From a virus, in the IMG/VR virus record IMGVR_UViG_3300031963_000146, positions 1-62,533 of that record: a stretch of DNA of 62,533 nucleotides; one strand, written 5' to 3'. The translations under genes were made by a program, and so were the position numbers. Below, in pieces: positions 45,500-53,853 of this stretch (the first letter of the stretch is position 1; each line of letters begins with the position of its first letter). Under the pieces are notes generated by a model. It searched no databases. It was not told where the DNA came from and saw only the letters and a list, made by a program, of their open reading frames with translations.

Positions 45500-46214
45500 G
45501 GAAAGTAGTGATTTTGTTTATTTAGGAAAACGAATAGACAAAGCCTTAGATTATATTCAAAATAGTAAAACTGATCTACTAGATTGGTTTAAACAATATG
45601 TTGAAATTCCTTACCAAGATATAATGTCTGGGGAACTAGATTTAGAAGAGGAAGATTATACATTTGATTATTTAGATTCCTTATTAGATGACCTAGAAAA
45701 AAAATTTAATGTAATATTTGAAACCAAAAATAAAATGACACAAGAACAACTACGCATGCAATTCCTTTCAGGTGTGATCACAGAAAGCGAATATAAAACA
45801 AAATTAGAAGAACTTAACACTCCATCAGAAAAAGATTCTTTAAACGAAAATTTTATTGGAATGAGTGCTATTAACAATCCATTTGCTGACCGCAAAAAAG
45901 AAACATATGAAGATGCTTTTGAACATTTTTTAAGCCAAAAATATACTTTAAATGAAAATGAAAATCAAGCATTGGGAACATTGTTCTATGAAGAGGATGG
46001 TGATTATTTCTATAATGAAGAAAAATTAATCGAACTTATTAAAAATATGGGGTACGATGATGCTGAGGAAATTGCTAATGAAATCATGACTATATCTTCT
46101 CCAGAAGATGATTTAGAAATGTTTAGAAATAAATATAACCAACCTGATTTAGGAATGGAAGGTATTACTTTAGATATGATAAAGAAAAGTATCGAAGACG
46201 AATTTGAAAAATAA
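45486..46214 (+). CDS. Acidic virion-associated candidate, 242 aa
   Basis: The product is very acidic and helical. It contains QFLSGVITESEYKTKLEEL near 93-111, matching the 39212 product, and FIGMSAINNPFADRKKETYEDAFEHFLSQKY near 124-154, which looks conserved. An I-T-E-S site could be cut by a T4-type prohead protease. It overlaps the 45329 gene and shares its late-type promoter. A scaffold or core role is an inference. Confidence 0.7.
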   Translation: MELNEESSDFVYLGKRIDKALDYIQNSKTDLLDWFKQYVEIPYQDIMSGELDLEEEDYTFDYLDSLLDDLEKKFNVIFETKNKMTQEQLRMQFLSGVITESEYKTKLEELNTPSEKDSLNENFIGMSAINNPFADRKKETYEDAFEHFLSQKYTLNENENQALGTLFYEEDGDYFYNEEKLIELIKNMGYDDAEEIANEIMTISSPEDDLEMFRNKYNQPDLGMEGITLDMIKKSIEDEFEK

Positions 46215-46236
46215 TTAAAATCAGACAACTACTAAA

Positions 46237-46470
46237 ATGAACCCAAGAGACACAGTCAAATTAGATATTCCTCTATTTATTCGTTTACTCGAATATGCTA
46301 GAGAAGATGCAAAAGACGACATGGATTTACACCGTGTTGCAGAAAACGCAATTGATTTGTCTCGTTTAGGTGGAACCTTAGGGATGATCGATTACGAAAA
46401 CATAATTGGCCCTCAAGAAAATATTGAAGAAATCAAACGTTGGCAGTTAAGAGCTGGCATAATAAAATAA
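46237..46470 (+). CDS. Conserved small phage protein ending in RAGIIK, 77 aa
   Basis: The segment LDIPLFIRLLEYAREDAKDDMDLHRVAENAIDLS is a conserved phage pattern that I know only as unannotated. The last residues (RWQLRAGIIK) match the end of the 42293 product. It lies in a late-type transcription unit with two LAGI-motif genes, which supports a shared fate such as packaging into capsids. Confidence 0.75.
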   Translation: MNPRDTVKLDIPLFIRLLEYAREDAKDDMDLHRVAENAIDLSRLGGTLGMIDYENIIGPQENIEEIKRWQLRAGIIK

Positions 46471-46473
46471 AAA

Positions 46474-46590
46474 ATGTCTAAAGCAAAAAAAGAAGGTAAA
46501 CAAAAACGTAATAGAGGCAATTTAGCTAAACGTTTAAAGTTAATTGAAAAAAATACTCAATTACTAAACAAATTTCAAGAAACGGCTTAG
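46474..46590 (+). CDS. Small basic protein, 38 aa
   Basis: The frame starts 3 bases after the previous stop and gives a very basic helical peptide (MSKAKKEGKQKRNRGNLAKR, then LKLIEKNTQLLNKFQETA). It could bind nucleic acid. Support comes from exact packing in the operon and a conventional ATG. The stop lies inside a hairpin. Confidence 0.55.
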   Translation: MSKAKKEGKQKRNRGNLAKRLKLIEKNTQLLNKFQETA

Positions 46591-46674
46591 GACCGTTTGC
46601 TGGTTACAGTAAGAGAATACTTTTATCGCTATCAAGATATTCTCAAGAAAGCTTGCCTTTGGCAGGCTTTTTTT
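46580..46674 (+). ncRNA. Triple-hairpin intergenic RNA candidate
   Basis: Three consecutive stems lie here. AAACGG/CCGTTT is at 46580-46598. GAGAATA/TATTCTC is at 46613-46644. AAGCTTGCC/GGCAGGCTT, followed by T5, is at 46649-46674. The 60-base spacer before the terminator encodes nothing. It may be a small RNA or the 3' end processed from the 45329-46590 transcript. Confidence 0.35.
46649..46674 (+). terminator. Intrinsic terminator after late small-gene operon
   Basis: A 9-bp stem AAGCTTGCC/GGCAGGCTT with a TTT loop is followed by T5 and then GTATCTT. Confidence 0.85.
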
Positions 46675-46681
46675 GTATCTT
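46652..46681 (+). promoter_or_regulatory. Promoter CTTGC-N19-TATCTT inside terminator
   Basis: CTTGC at 46652 lies in the hairpin 5' arm, and TATCTT at 46676 follows the T run. The spacing is 24. The ATG at 46688 is 6 bases after the second box. Confidence 0.5.
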
Positions 46682-46687
46682 TACCCT

Positions 46688-47626
46688 ATGGCCAAGAAAA
46701 AACTACCTTCTATATTAAAGGAAATAAAAACTAAGGTTTTACCCGAAATTGATTATGCAACCCAAAAATCAATTTCATATTCCCAATTTTCTATGTTCAA
46801 TGAGTGCCCTAAAAAATGGTCACTCCAATACAAAGAAGGACACAAACAATTTACCTCTACAATCCATACAGTTTTTGGAACAGCATTACACGAAACACTC
46901 CAGCATTACCTAACTGTATTTTACGAACAAAGTGGAGCAGAAGCAGACCGAATCAATACCTCTGAAATGCTAGAGGAAAAACTTAGAGAAGAATACAAAA
47001 AACAATACAAAGCAAACAACAACCAACATTTTGTAACCCCAGACGAGTTAAGAGAATTTTACGAAGATGGAGTAGAGATTATAAGAGAGATAGCTAAAGA
47101 TAGAGGAAAACATTTTGGTAAAAGAGGATGGCATTTAGTTGGATGTGAAATTCCACTTATACTATCTCCTGATCCAAAATTACCAAACATAATGTTTCAA
47201 GGTTTTTTAGATATTGTTTTGTACCACGAACCAACAAACAAAATTAAAATCATAGATATCAAAACAAGCAGACAAGGTTGGAACAAAAAACAAAAAGCAG
47301 ACGAAAACAAACAATTTCAACTTATAGCTTATAAAAAATATTTTTCCGAGCTATACAATATGCCTTTAGAAAACATTGATGTTGAATTCATGATTGTAAA
47401 ACGTAAAATATTTGAAAGTGAACAATTTGTTATAAAAAGAGTACAATGGTTTAAACCGGCGGCAGGTAAAGTAAAATTAAACAGAGTAACAAAATCTATA
47501 GAAGAATTCATAGAAAGCGCGTTTGATTGGAATGGTTTTAAAAAAGTTGAACACCAACCAAAACCAAATGAAAATTGTAAATGGTGTCCTTTTTATAAAA
47601 CTCATTTATGCTCTGCGACCTATTGA
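46688..47626 (+). CDS. PD-(D/E)XK nuclease, RecB/Cas4-like with Fe-S cysteines
   Basis: I start at 46688 because the upstream in-frame ATG (46673) lies in the terminator. The 312-residue protein begins with SYSQFSMFNECPKKWSLQYK (first Cys near 43) and has FGTALHETLQHYL (conserved His). Its nuclease core is GFLDIVLYHEPTNKIKIIDIKTS (Asp, Asp, Lys). C-terminal cysteines CKWCPFYKTHLC complete a probable 4Fe-4S site. Related enzymes process DNA ends in recombination. No helicase partner is adjacent. Confidence 0.82.
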   Translation: MAKKKLPSILKEIKTKVLPEIDYATQKSISYSQFSMFNECPKKWSLQYKEGHKQFTSTIHTVFGTALHETLQHYLTVFYEQSGAEADRINTSEMLEEKLREEYKKQYKANNNQHFVTPDELREFYEDGVEIIREIAKDRGKHFGKRGWHLVGCEIPLILSPDPKLPNIMFQGFLDIVLYHEPTNKIKIIDIKTSRQGWNKKQKADENKQFQLIAYKKYFSELYNMPLENIDVEFMIVKRKIFESEQFVIKRVQWFKPAAGKVKLNRVTKSIEEFIESAFDWNGFKKVEHQPKPNENCKWCPFYKTHLCSATY

Positions 47627-47669
47627 CATCCCTACATATGTATATACAACAATATTAAATTAAAAACAT

Positions 47670-47867
47670 ATGAGTGAAAAAAACCAACAATTAACGTCCG
47701 TAAAAATAGACAAAGATCTATTTGAGCAATTTAGAGTAGAGTGTATTAAGCGTAAATTTAGCTTTCAAAAACTAAGTGAAAGAGCAATCCACCTATATTT
47801 AACAAACGAGGAATTTAGAAAACAAGTTCACAACCACAATGACTTAAGCTTGGAAACCGAAGAATAA
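47670..47867 (+). CDS. Ribbon-helix-helix-like DNA-binding protein, 65 aa
   Basis: The small protein has a short strand (QQLTSVKIDKDL) followed by two helices (FEQFRVECIKRKFSFQKLSERAIHLYL), the layout of Arc/MetJ-type regulators. It may repress phage genes. An A-rich leader precedes the ATG. A TTGACA-like string at 47623 does not have canonical spacing. Confidence 0.65.
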   Translation: MSEKNQQLTSVKIDKDLFEQFRVECIKRKFSFQKLSERAIHLYLTNEEFRKQVHNHNDLSLETEE

Positions 47868-47898
47868 GTTTTTACATTTAAAATAAATTAACAGTTAT

Positions 47899-48078
47899 AT
47901 GGAACATACAGAAAAATCAAATTTAAAAGTCAGAATCCAAATTCTTGATTCTAATGATCAAGTTCTTATACATTCTACAATTAATCTAACAGAAATAAAT
48001 GATTTAAAAGTATATACTAATGTCAGTGCATTAGATGAAATTTATTTAATGTTATTAGATGAATTAAAACAAAAATAA
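47899..48078 (+). CDS. Hypothetical protein, 59 aa
   Basis: The frame starts after a CAGTTAT leader and stops 6 bases before the first glycosyltransferase gene. The peptide has strands LKVRIQILDSNDQVLIHST and a helix ALDEIYLMLLDELK. It packs exactly between its neighbours, which supports coding. No family is recognised. Confidence 0.6.
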   Translation: MEHTEKSNLKVRIQILDSNDQVLIHSTINLTEINDLKVYTNVSALDEIYLMLLDELKQK

Positions 48079-48084
48079 AGTTAT

Positions 48085-49524
48085 ATGAAAGAAAAGTTTA
48101 AACACTTGCCTCAAAACGAGAGGAAAAAAATCCTATTAATTTGCGACGACATTAGAGTCCATTCCGGAGTAGCAACAGTAGCACGTGAATTAGTTTTAAA
48201 CACAGCCCACCACTTTAATTGGGTTAATATTGCGGGAGCAATCAATCATCCCGAACAAGGTAAACGTTTTGATTTATCTCAAGACACAAACACAAACACA
48301 GGTTTAACAGATGCTTCTGTTTTTCTTTACCCTGTAAATGGTTATGGTGATGCAGATTTTATTCGTCACATGATTGAACTAGAAAAACCAGATGCAATCA
48401 TGTTAATAACGGACCCAAGATATTTTGAGTGGTTGTTTATGATTGAAAATGAGATTAGAAAACATATGCCAATCATTTATTTAAACATCTGGGATGATTA
48501 TCCAGCACCACTGTACAACAAAGCATTTTACGAGTCGTGTGATGCATTGTTAGCAATTTCAAAACAAACAAAGTTAATAAACGAGTTGGTTTTAGGTGAT
48601 AAAGCAAAAAGTAAAGTTATTGAGTATGTTCCTCATGGTTTAAATGAAGATCATTTTTATCCAATGGAATCGGAAAGTGATTTAAAAGAGCTAGAGGCAG
48701 TTAAAAACCAAATATTTGGTAACCAAGAAAAGGATTTTGTAGTATTTTTTAATTCAAGAAACATTAGACGTAAACAAATCCCAGATACAATGCTTGCGTT
48801 TAGATTCTTTTTAGACACATTACCAAAAGAAAAAGCAGAAAAATGTGCTCTAGTTTTACATACCGAAATTATTTCAGAACATGGAACTGATTTGGATGCG
48901 GTAAGAAATATTTTATTTAACGATTATCCAAACGCAATTTATTTTTCAACAAACAAATTAGACCACAAACAATTAAATTGCTTATACAATATTGCCGATG
49001 CTCAAATTTTATTAACTTCAAATGAAGGATGGGGCTTATCTTTAACAGAGGCAATTTTAGCGGGAACTCCAATTATAGCAAACGTAACAGGTGGAATGCA
49101 AGATCAAATGCGTTTTGAAGACGAGTATGGAAATTGGTTTATACCAACTCCAAAATTACCTTCAAACCACACTGGTAGATTGAAAAACCATGGTTGTTGG
49201 GCGTTTCCGGTTTATCCAACAAATCGTTCAATTCAAGGTTCACCTAAAACACCTTATATTTGGGATGATAGATGCACAGCAGAGGATGCAGCCGCTCGTA
49301 TTTCTGAAGTATATGCTTTAGATAGAAAAATGAGAAAAGAACTTGGTAAAACAGGAAGACATTGGGCTTTAAATGAAGCAGGGTTAACTGGAGAACATAT
49401 GGGAGTTAGAGCAATTAACGCGATAGATCAATTATTTGAAACGTGGACTCCACGCTCAAAATATGAGTTAATCAACTGTAATGAAGTAGAAACAGATACA
49501 ATTAGACACGAATTATTATATTAA
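48085..49524 (+). CDS. Glycosyltransferase, GT-B fold (GT4-like)
   Basis: The 479-residue protein has the GT4 layout. The N-terminal Rossmann start is ILLICDDIRVHSGVATVARELVLN, the linker YVPHGLNEDHFYP introduces the C-terminal domain, and the nucleotide-sugar site reads LLTSNEGWGLSLTEAILAGTPIIAN with Glu residues of the EX7E type. It probably transfers a sugar from a UDP- or GDP-donor. It is the first of nine transferases in this island. A hypothetical gene and an HNH gene separate it from the next. Confidence 0.88.
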   Translation: MKEKFKHLPQNERKKILLICDDIRVHSGVATVARELVLNTAHHFNWVNIAGAINHPEQGKRFDLSQDTNTNTGLTDASVFLYPVNGYGDADFIRHMIELEKPDAIMLITDPRYFEWLFMIENEIRKHMPIIYLNIWDDYPAPLYNKAFYESCDALLAISKQTKLINELVLGDKAKSKVIEYVPHGLNEDHFYPMESESDLKELEAVKNQIFGNQEKDFVVFFNSRNIRRKQIPDTMLAFRFFLDTLPKEKAEKCALVLHTEIISEHGTDLDAVRNILFNDYPNAIYFSTNKLDHKQLNCLYNIADAQILLTSNEGWGLSLTEAILAGTPIIANVTGGMQDQMRFEDEYGNWFIPTPKLPSNHTGRLKNHGCWAFPVYPTNRSIQGSPKTPYIWDDRCTAEDAAARISEVYALDRKMRKELGKTGRHWALNEAGLTGEHMGVRAINAIDQLFETWTPRSKYELINCNEVETDTIRHELLY

Positions 49525-49535
49525 AAAATTAAATT

Positions 49536-49784
49536 ATGGAAAATTACAAAACAAGTTTTTACAACCCAGAAACATCTGAAAAAACAGAAATTGAAACTAA
49601 AATCTCTGTAGATTTGGTAAACAAAATACGTCGCGACCTAGAAAGTCTACAAGGTTATCTCGTAACACCTACATTAATTAATCCTAATGATAAGGATTCT
49701 GTTGTGTTTGGTATTGTGGATATGAATAATACTGATAATGGCAAAAAAATGAAATATAAGGTGACAATCTCACCTAACAATTAA
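49536..49784 (+). CDS. Hypothetical protein, 82 aa
   Basis: The protein looks like a small beta-sandwich piece (YKTSFYNPETSEKTEIETKI and DSVVFGIVDMNNTDNG) with one helix (VNKIRRDLESLQGYL). No family is recognised. It lies 11 bases after the glycosyltransferase. Confidence 0.68.
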   Translation: MENYKTSFYNPETSEKTEIETKISVDLVNKIRRDLESLQGYLVTPTLINPNDKDSVVFGIVDMNNTDNGKKMKYKVTISPNN

Positions 49785-49805
49785 AATAAAGCTATATTTT
49801 TCCAA

Positions 49806-49839
49806 TAGGCACACATATGTATAATCAAACGTGTGCCTA
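49806..49839 (+). promoter_or_regulatory. Start-adjacent hairpin before HNH gene
   Basis: A 9-bp perfect stem TAGGCACAC/GTGTGCCTA with a 16-base loop ends on the base before the ATG at 49840. It should block ribosome access to the start on long transcripts, as described for T4 homing endonuclease genes. A GTG at 49831, within the 3' arm, is an alternative in-frame start. Confidence 0.6.
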
Positions 49840-50517
49840 ATGGATTATACAAGAATATACAATCAAATTATTGAGCGTGCCCAAACCCGTAAACTAGAGG
49901 GATATGTTGAAAAACACCATATAGTACCAAAATGTATTGGAGGTTTAGACGTAAAAGAAAATATTGTTGAATTGACTGCTCGTGAACATTTTTTATGCCA
50001 TATGTTACTTTGTGAAATATACCCACAAGAATATAAACTCAAACATGCTTTGTTTTTGATGGCTATAGGAAAACAAAAAGTAAAAGAAAAAACATATGTT
50101 ATAGGTTCAAGAGTATATGAGCGGTTAAAAGAAGAATATTCTGCTATGTTAACTGGAAAAAAACAATCTCAAGATACCAAAAACAAGAAAAGTAAAAGTA
50201 TGTTGAGTGTTTGGGATGGAAAAACAAAAGAAGAAATGTCTGAAATTGGACAAAAAAGATGGAATACAAGGAAGGAAAATGGGACTGATAAAATAACTTG
50301 GGGAAATAAAATATCCCAATCTTTAAAAGGAAGAGATACTACCCAAGCAAACCAATCTAGAAGTAAACCTATTCTCCAATTTGATACCCAAAATAATTTC
50401 CTTAAAGAATGGCCAAGCATTTCAGAAGCTGAAAGGCAACTAGGAGGAGATATTAAAAGTGCAATTGCAGGAAGACAGAAAACAGCTGCAGGATTTATTT
50501 GGAAACCTAAAAATTAA
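49840..50517 (+). CDS. HNH homing endonuclease with NUMOD-type C-terminal domain
   Basis: The 225-residue protein has an HNH core near 21-60: EKHHIVPKCIGGLDVKENIVELTAREHFLCH, a pattern typical of phage homing endonucleases. A basic Lys/Ser-rich linker follows (SQDTKNKKSKSML). The C-terminal part IQSISEAERQL-like (WPSISEAERQLGGDIKSAI and GFIWKP) resembles the NUMOD1 DNA-binding repeat. It sits between two glycosyltransferase genes and is preceded by a start-occluding hairpin. Invasion of this operon by a mobile gene is likely. Confidence 0.85.
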   Translation: MDYTRIYNQIIERAQTRKLEGYVEKHHIVPKCIGGLDVKENIVELTAREHFLCHMLLCEIYPQEYKLKHALFLMAIGKQKVKEKTYVIGSRVYERLKEEYSAMLTGKKQSQDTKNKKSKSMLSVWDGKTKEEMSEIGQKRWNTRKENGTDKITWGNKISQSLKGRDTTQANQSRSKPILQFDTQNNFLKEWPSISEAERQLGGDIKSAIAGRQKTAAGFIWKPKN

Positions 50518-50527
50518 ATTATATATT
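50498..50527 (+). promoter_or_regulatory. Promoter TTTGG-N19-TATATT
   Basis: TTTGG at 50498 (inside the end of the HNH gene) and TATATT at 50522 have the 24-base spacing. It serves the glycosyltransferase at 50545. Confidence 0.58.
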
Positions 50528-50544
50528 AAATCAAAATAAAAAAT

Positions 50545-51858
50545 ATGAGTAAACCAGTTTTTGTAATTAGTTGTGCGATTGATACATACAGTGGCTATGG
50601 CGCACGTTCACGCGATATCGTTAAAGCAATCATTGAATTGGAGAAATACGATGTTAAAATAGCCCCTCAACGATGGGGAGCTACACCTAAAGGATTCATT
50701 AAAGATAACCCAGAATGGGAATTTTTAAACAAACATATCTTAACCAACCCACAATTACCAGCTCAACCTGAAATTTGGATGCAAATTACAGTTCCAAACG
50801 AATTTCAACCAATTGGAAAATATAACATTGGATGCACAGCAGGAATTGAAACTACAATTGCTCCTGCAGAATGGATTGAAGGATGTTCACGTATGAATTT
50901 AATTTTAGGTTCCTCAAAACATACAATTGATGTATTAAAAAGTTCTAAATTTGAAAAACGCGATCAAAGAACAAACCAACCAATGGGAGTAATTGAGTGG
51001 AATGGAGATAGTGAGGTTATATTTGAGGGAGCAAATACAGAAGTATATGGTCCTTTAATAATGCCAACAAAAATGAAACTAGCAGACTATATAATAGAGG
51101 ATTTCTGCTTTTTGTTTGTAGGACATTGGATGCAAGGTCAACTAGGTGAGGATAGAAAAAATGTAGGATTGCTTGTAAAAGCATTTTACGAAACATTTAA
51201 AAACAAGAAGAAAAAACCAGCCCTTATTTTAAAAACATCTCAAGTAGGATCCTCTTATATGGATAGAGATGAGATTCTGAAGAGAATTAAAGCAATTAAA
51301 GATTCTTGTAAATCTAAAAATTTACCTAACGTATATTTGTTACACGGTGAACTTTCAGATGTTGAAATGAATGAATTATACAACCAATCCAAAGTTAAAG
51401 CAATGGTTAATTTAACTAAAGGAGAAGGATTTGGTCGTCCATTACTTGAATTTTCACTTGTAAATAAACCAATCATTACAACAAATTGGAGTGGTCATAT
51501 TGATTATTTGAATCCTGAATTTACAACGTTGTTACCTGGTACTTTAACAAATGTTCACCCGAGTGCGGCAAACAACATGCTGATGCAAGAGGCACAATGG
51601 TTTTCTGTTGATAATGGGCACGTAGGACATTATTTAAAGGATGTATTTGAAAACTATAAAGGATATGCTGAAAAAGCAAAACGTCAAGGTTTCCAATCAA
51701 GATCAAAATTCTCATTTGAGGCAATGAAAGAAAAATTAGGCAAAGTATTTGAAGAAAAAATACCAGAGTTTCCAAAGCATATACAGTTACAATTACCGAA
51801 ACTTTCTAAAATAGAGCTTCCAAAACTCAAAAAAGTAGAAACAACAGAAACAAAATAA
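50545..51858 (+). CDS. Glycosyltransferase, GT4-like
   Basis: The 437-residue protein has FVISCAIDTYSGYGARSRDIVKAI at the N terminus, VIFEGANTEVYGPL in the hinge, FCFLFVGHWMQGQLGEDRKNVG, and a donor-binding VNLTKGEGFGRPLLEFSLVNKPIITT segment with the EX7E-like Glu pair. The end is Leu/Lys/Pro repeat-like (LPKLSKIELPKLKKVE). It follows the HNH insertion, so the two GT4 genes may once have been adjacent. Confidence 0.86.
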   Translation: MSKPVFVISCAIDTYSGYGARSRDIVKAIIELEKYDVKIAPQRWGATPKGFIKDNPEWEFLNKHILTNPQLPAQPEIWMQITVPNEFQPIGKYNIGCTAGIETTIAPAEWIEGCSRMNLILGSSKHTIDVLKSSKFEKRDQRTNQPMGVIEWNGDSEVIFEGANTEVYGPLIMPTKMKLADYIIEDFCFLFVGHWMQGQLGEDRKNVGLLVKAFYETFKNKKKKPALILKTSQVGSSYMDRDEILKRIKAIKDSCKSKNLPNVYLLHGELSDVEMNELYNQSKVKAMVNLTKGEGFGRPLLEFSLVNKPIITTNWSGHIDYLNPEFTTLLPGTLTNVHPSAANNMLMQEAQWFSVDNGHVGHYLKDVFENYKGYAEKAKRQGFQSRSKFSFEAMKEKLGKVFEEKIPEFPKHIQLQLPKLSKIELPKLKKVETTETK

Positions 51859-51861
51859 AAC

Positions 51862-52329
51862 ATGCAACACGAAGAAATAATCAATTGTCCTAAATCAGGT
51901 GGAGACCTATGTTACAAAACACAAGTAACACCTGACATCTATAACTTCATGAGTTTAAGCTGTGGTTTTTGGACTAACAGTTTAATGAAAGAAGGTGAAG
52001 AATTTTATGAAGTACAAATGGAAACACTACCCGAGCTATACAAAGATTTAGCTTGGGTGGATGAAAAAACAGGTTTAACTTGGATTCCAAACACTATCAA
52101 CCAACCAGGTTTAGGAATGGTATTTGCTAATGGTTCCAATGCTCAAAATTGGGGATGGGCAGCAGTTAAATCTGTTGAAATTCCTGAGGAGGAAAGACAA
52201 AACCACCCAATCCCAGGTAAACCAGGAGAGTTCATGGAACATAAAATGGACATGGCTAATATGAAAATATTTAACGAGCGTGATTATATTGAAGCTTTAG
52301 ATTTTATAGGTATTTTTCAAAATAACTAG
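51862..52329 (+). CDS. Hypothetical protein, 155 aa
   Basis: The N terminus NCPKSGGDLCYKTQ and the later SLSCGFWTNS could supply cysteines for metal binding. WAWVDEKTGLTWIPNT-like and GWAAVKSVEIPEEE segments look conserved. I recall similar unannotated proteins in T4-like phages. It follows the GT4 gene by 3 bases and ends over the next promoter. Confidence 0.72.
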   Translation: MQHEEIINCPKSGGDLCYKTQVTPDIYNFMSLSCGFWTNSLMKEGEEFYEVQMETLPELYKDLAWVDEKTGLTWIPNTINQPGLGMVFANGSNAQNWGWAAVKSVEIPEEERQNHPIPGKPGEFMEHKMDMANMKIFNERDYIEALDFIGIFQNN

Positions 52330-52355
52330 GATATTCAAAAATCTTTTAATATATT
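52326..52355 (+). promoter_or_regulatory. Promoter CTAGG-N19-TATATT
   Basis: CTAGG at 52326 and TATATT at 52350 have the 24-base spacing. The leader ends AAAGTTAT before the ATG at 52376. It probably drives the nine-gene block to 58802. Confidence 0.62.
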
Positions 52356-52375
52356 CCATTCAAAATAAAAGTTAT

Positions 52376-52999
52376 ATGACAATTACATACGCAATTACAG
52401 TTTGTAATGAATTTGTAGAAATTCAACGTTTAGTGCATTTTTTGCTTCGGCATAAACGTATTCAAGATAACATCGTAGTTTTATACGATGAAGCAAATGG
52501 TGACCCGGAGATTGAAAATTTTCTCCGTTCCCACTCGGTGAACGGAGAGTTTTCATGGCACAAAGCAAAATTTGAAGGGCATTTTGCTGATTGGAAAAAC
52601 AAGTTAACTTCATTTTGTAATGGGGACTATATTTTCCAGATCGATGCAGATGAACTCCCAAATGAAAATCTAATAATGGTTTTACCTGAAGTACTAACTG
52701 AAAATGAAAACATAGATGTTTTTTTAGTACCAAGAGTAAACACAGTAGAAGGTTTAACCCCGGAACATATCCAAAAATGGGGGTGGGAATTAAATGATGC
52801 TGGGTGGGTTAATTGGCCTGATTATCAATGGCGAATTTGGAAAAATAAATCCGAAATTAAATGGGTAAATAAAGTACATGAGCGTTTAGATGGGTTTAAA
52901 ACCTATACCGCTATGCCTGATGTGGAGTATTTTGCTTTATATCATCCCAAAACAATAGAAAAACAAGAAAAACAAAACAATTTATACGATAATTTATGA
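52376..52999 (+). CDS. Glycosyltransferase family 2-like
   Basis: The 207-residue protein has a GT-A start ITYAITVCNEFVEIQRLVHFLL, a DxD motif in YIFQIDADELPNE near 84-96, and WRIWKNKSEIKWVNKVHERLDG near the end, typical of family 2 enzymes. It overlaps the next gene by 4 bases. Confidence 0.85.
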   Translation: MTITYAITVCNEFVEIQRLVHFLLRHKRIQDNIVVLYDEANGDPEIENFLRSHSVNGEFSWHKAKFEGHFADWKNKLTSFCNGDYIFQIDADELPNENLIMVLPEVLTENENIDVFLVPRVNTVEGLTPEHIQKWGWELNDAGWVNWPDYQWRIWKNKSEIKWVNKVHERLDGFKTYTAMPDVEYFALYHPKTIEKQEKQNNLYDNL

Positions 53000-53850
53000 A
53001 AAAGGACCTAGTAGTAACTACTATAAGTGAAAATTATAACTGGATAGATATAAAAAATTGGATTGTATCTTTGAAAAAAACTTCATATGAAGGTGATGTT
53101 CTTGTGTTAGCTTATAATTTCCCTGAGAATCACGAATATCTAGATAAATTAAAAGAATTAAATGTAATCCTTTTAACCCCAAAAAACACATATCGGGCAG
53201 AATTTGAAGAAAATTTTATCTGGCACTCAGGTCAAGTAAATCCTTCAAATGCTAGTAGATTGATTCATAATATTCGTTTATTTCACCTTTGGCAATATTT
53301 TACAGAAACCCAATCTGATCTAGACTATAATAGAGTAATCTTTACAGATGGAAGGGATGTAGTATTCCAAACAAATCCTTCAGAATGGTTAGATGAATTT
53401 ATGGTTAAAGATATATTAGTCCCTTCTGAAGGTGTATTATATAAAAACGAACCATGGAATTCTAGCAATGCTTTACTTAATTATGGGCCTTATGTTTATG
53501 AATATGTCCTTAAAGACTCAGAAACATGTAATGTAGGAACATTTGCTTGTTCTGCTTCTATCTGTAAAGATTTATGTTTAACATTGTATTTGATGTCAAA
53601 TAATATTGGCCATGCTGATCAACCTTCATTTAACATTTTAACTAAAACTTTGCTTAAAGATAGATGTCAACAAGTAGATTATAATGATTTGTGGGCTCTT
53701 CAAATAGGTACTATAGTTAATAATCTAGATAAATATGTTGAATTTAAAAATGGAGTAGTATATTCTCTTAAACAAAATAAACCATATTGCCTAGTTCATC
53801 AATATGATAGAGTACCTGAATATAAAAATTATTTTGATACTAATATCTAA
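52996..53850 (+). CDS. Glycosyltransferase-like protein, GT-A fold
   Basis: The 284-residue protein has a GT-A type layout with a candidate DxD-like metal site in VIFTDGRDVVFQTNPSEWL near 114-132. It also has acceptor-side segments CNVGTFACSASICKDL and HADQPSFNIL. It resembles transferases that follow an LxxLDxD-type motif. The sugar is unknown. It overlaps its upstream neighbour by ATGA. Confidence 0.72.
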   Translation: MKKDLVVTTISENYNWIDIKNWIVSLKKTSYEGDVLVLAYNFPENHEYLDKLKELNVILLTPKNTYRAEFEENFIWHSGQVNPSNASRLIHNIRLFHLWQYFTETQSDLDYNRVIFTDGRDVVFQTNPSEWLDEFMVKDILVPSEGVLYKNEPWNSSNALLNYGPYVYEYVLKDSETCNVGTFACSASICKDLCLTLYLMSNNIGHADQPSFNILTKTLLKDRCQQVDYNDLWALQIGTIVNNLDKYVEFKNGVVYSLKQNKPYCLVHQYDRVPEYKNYFDTNI

Positions 53851-53853
53851 ACC

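Noticed and set aside
47623-47646. TTGACA-like -35 box with TATATA downstream
   Set aside because: The spacing (12 bases between boxes) does not fit sigma70, and the 24-base rule of the other promoters is not met.
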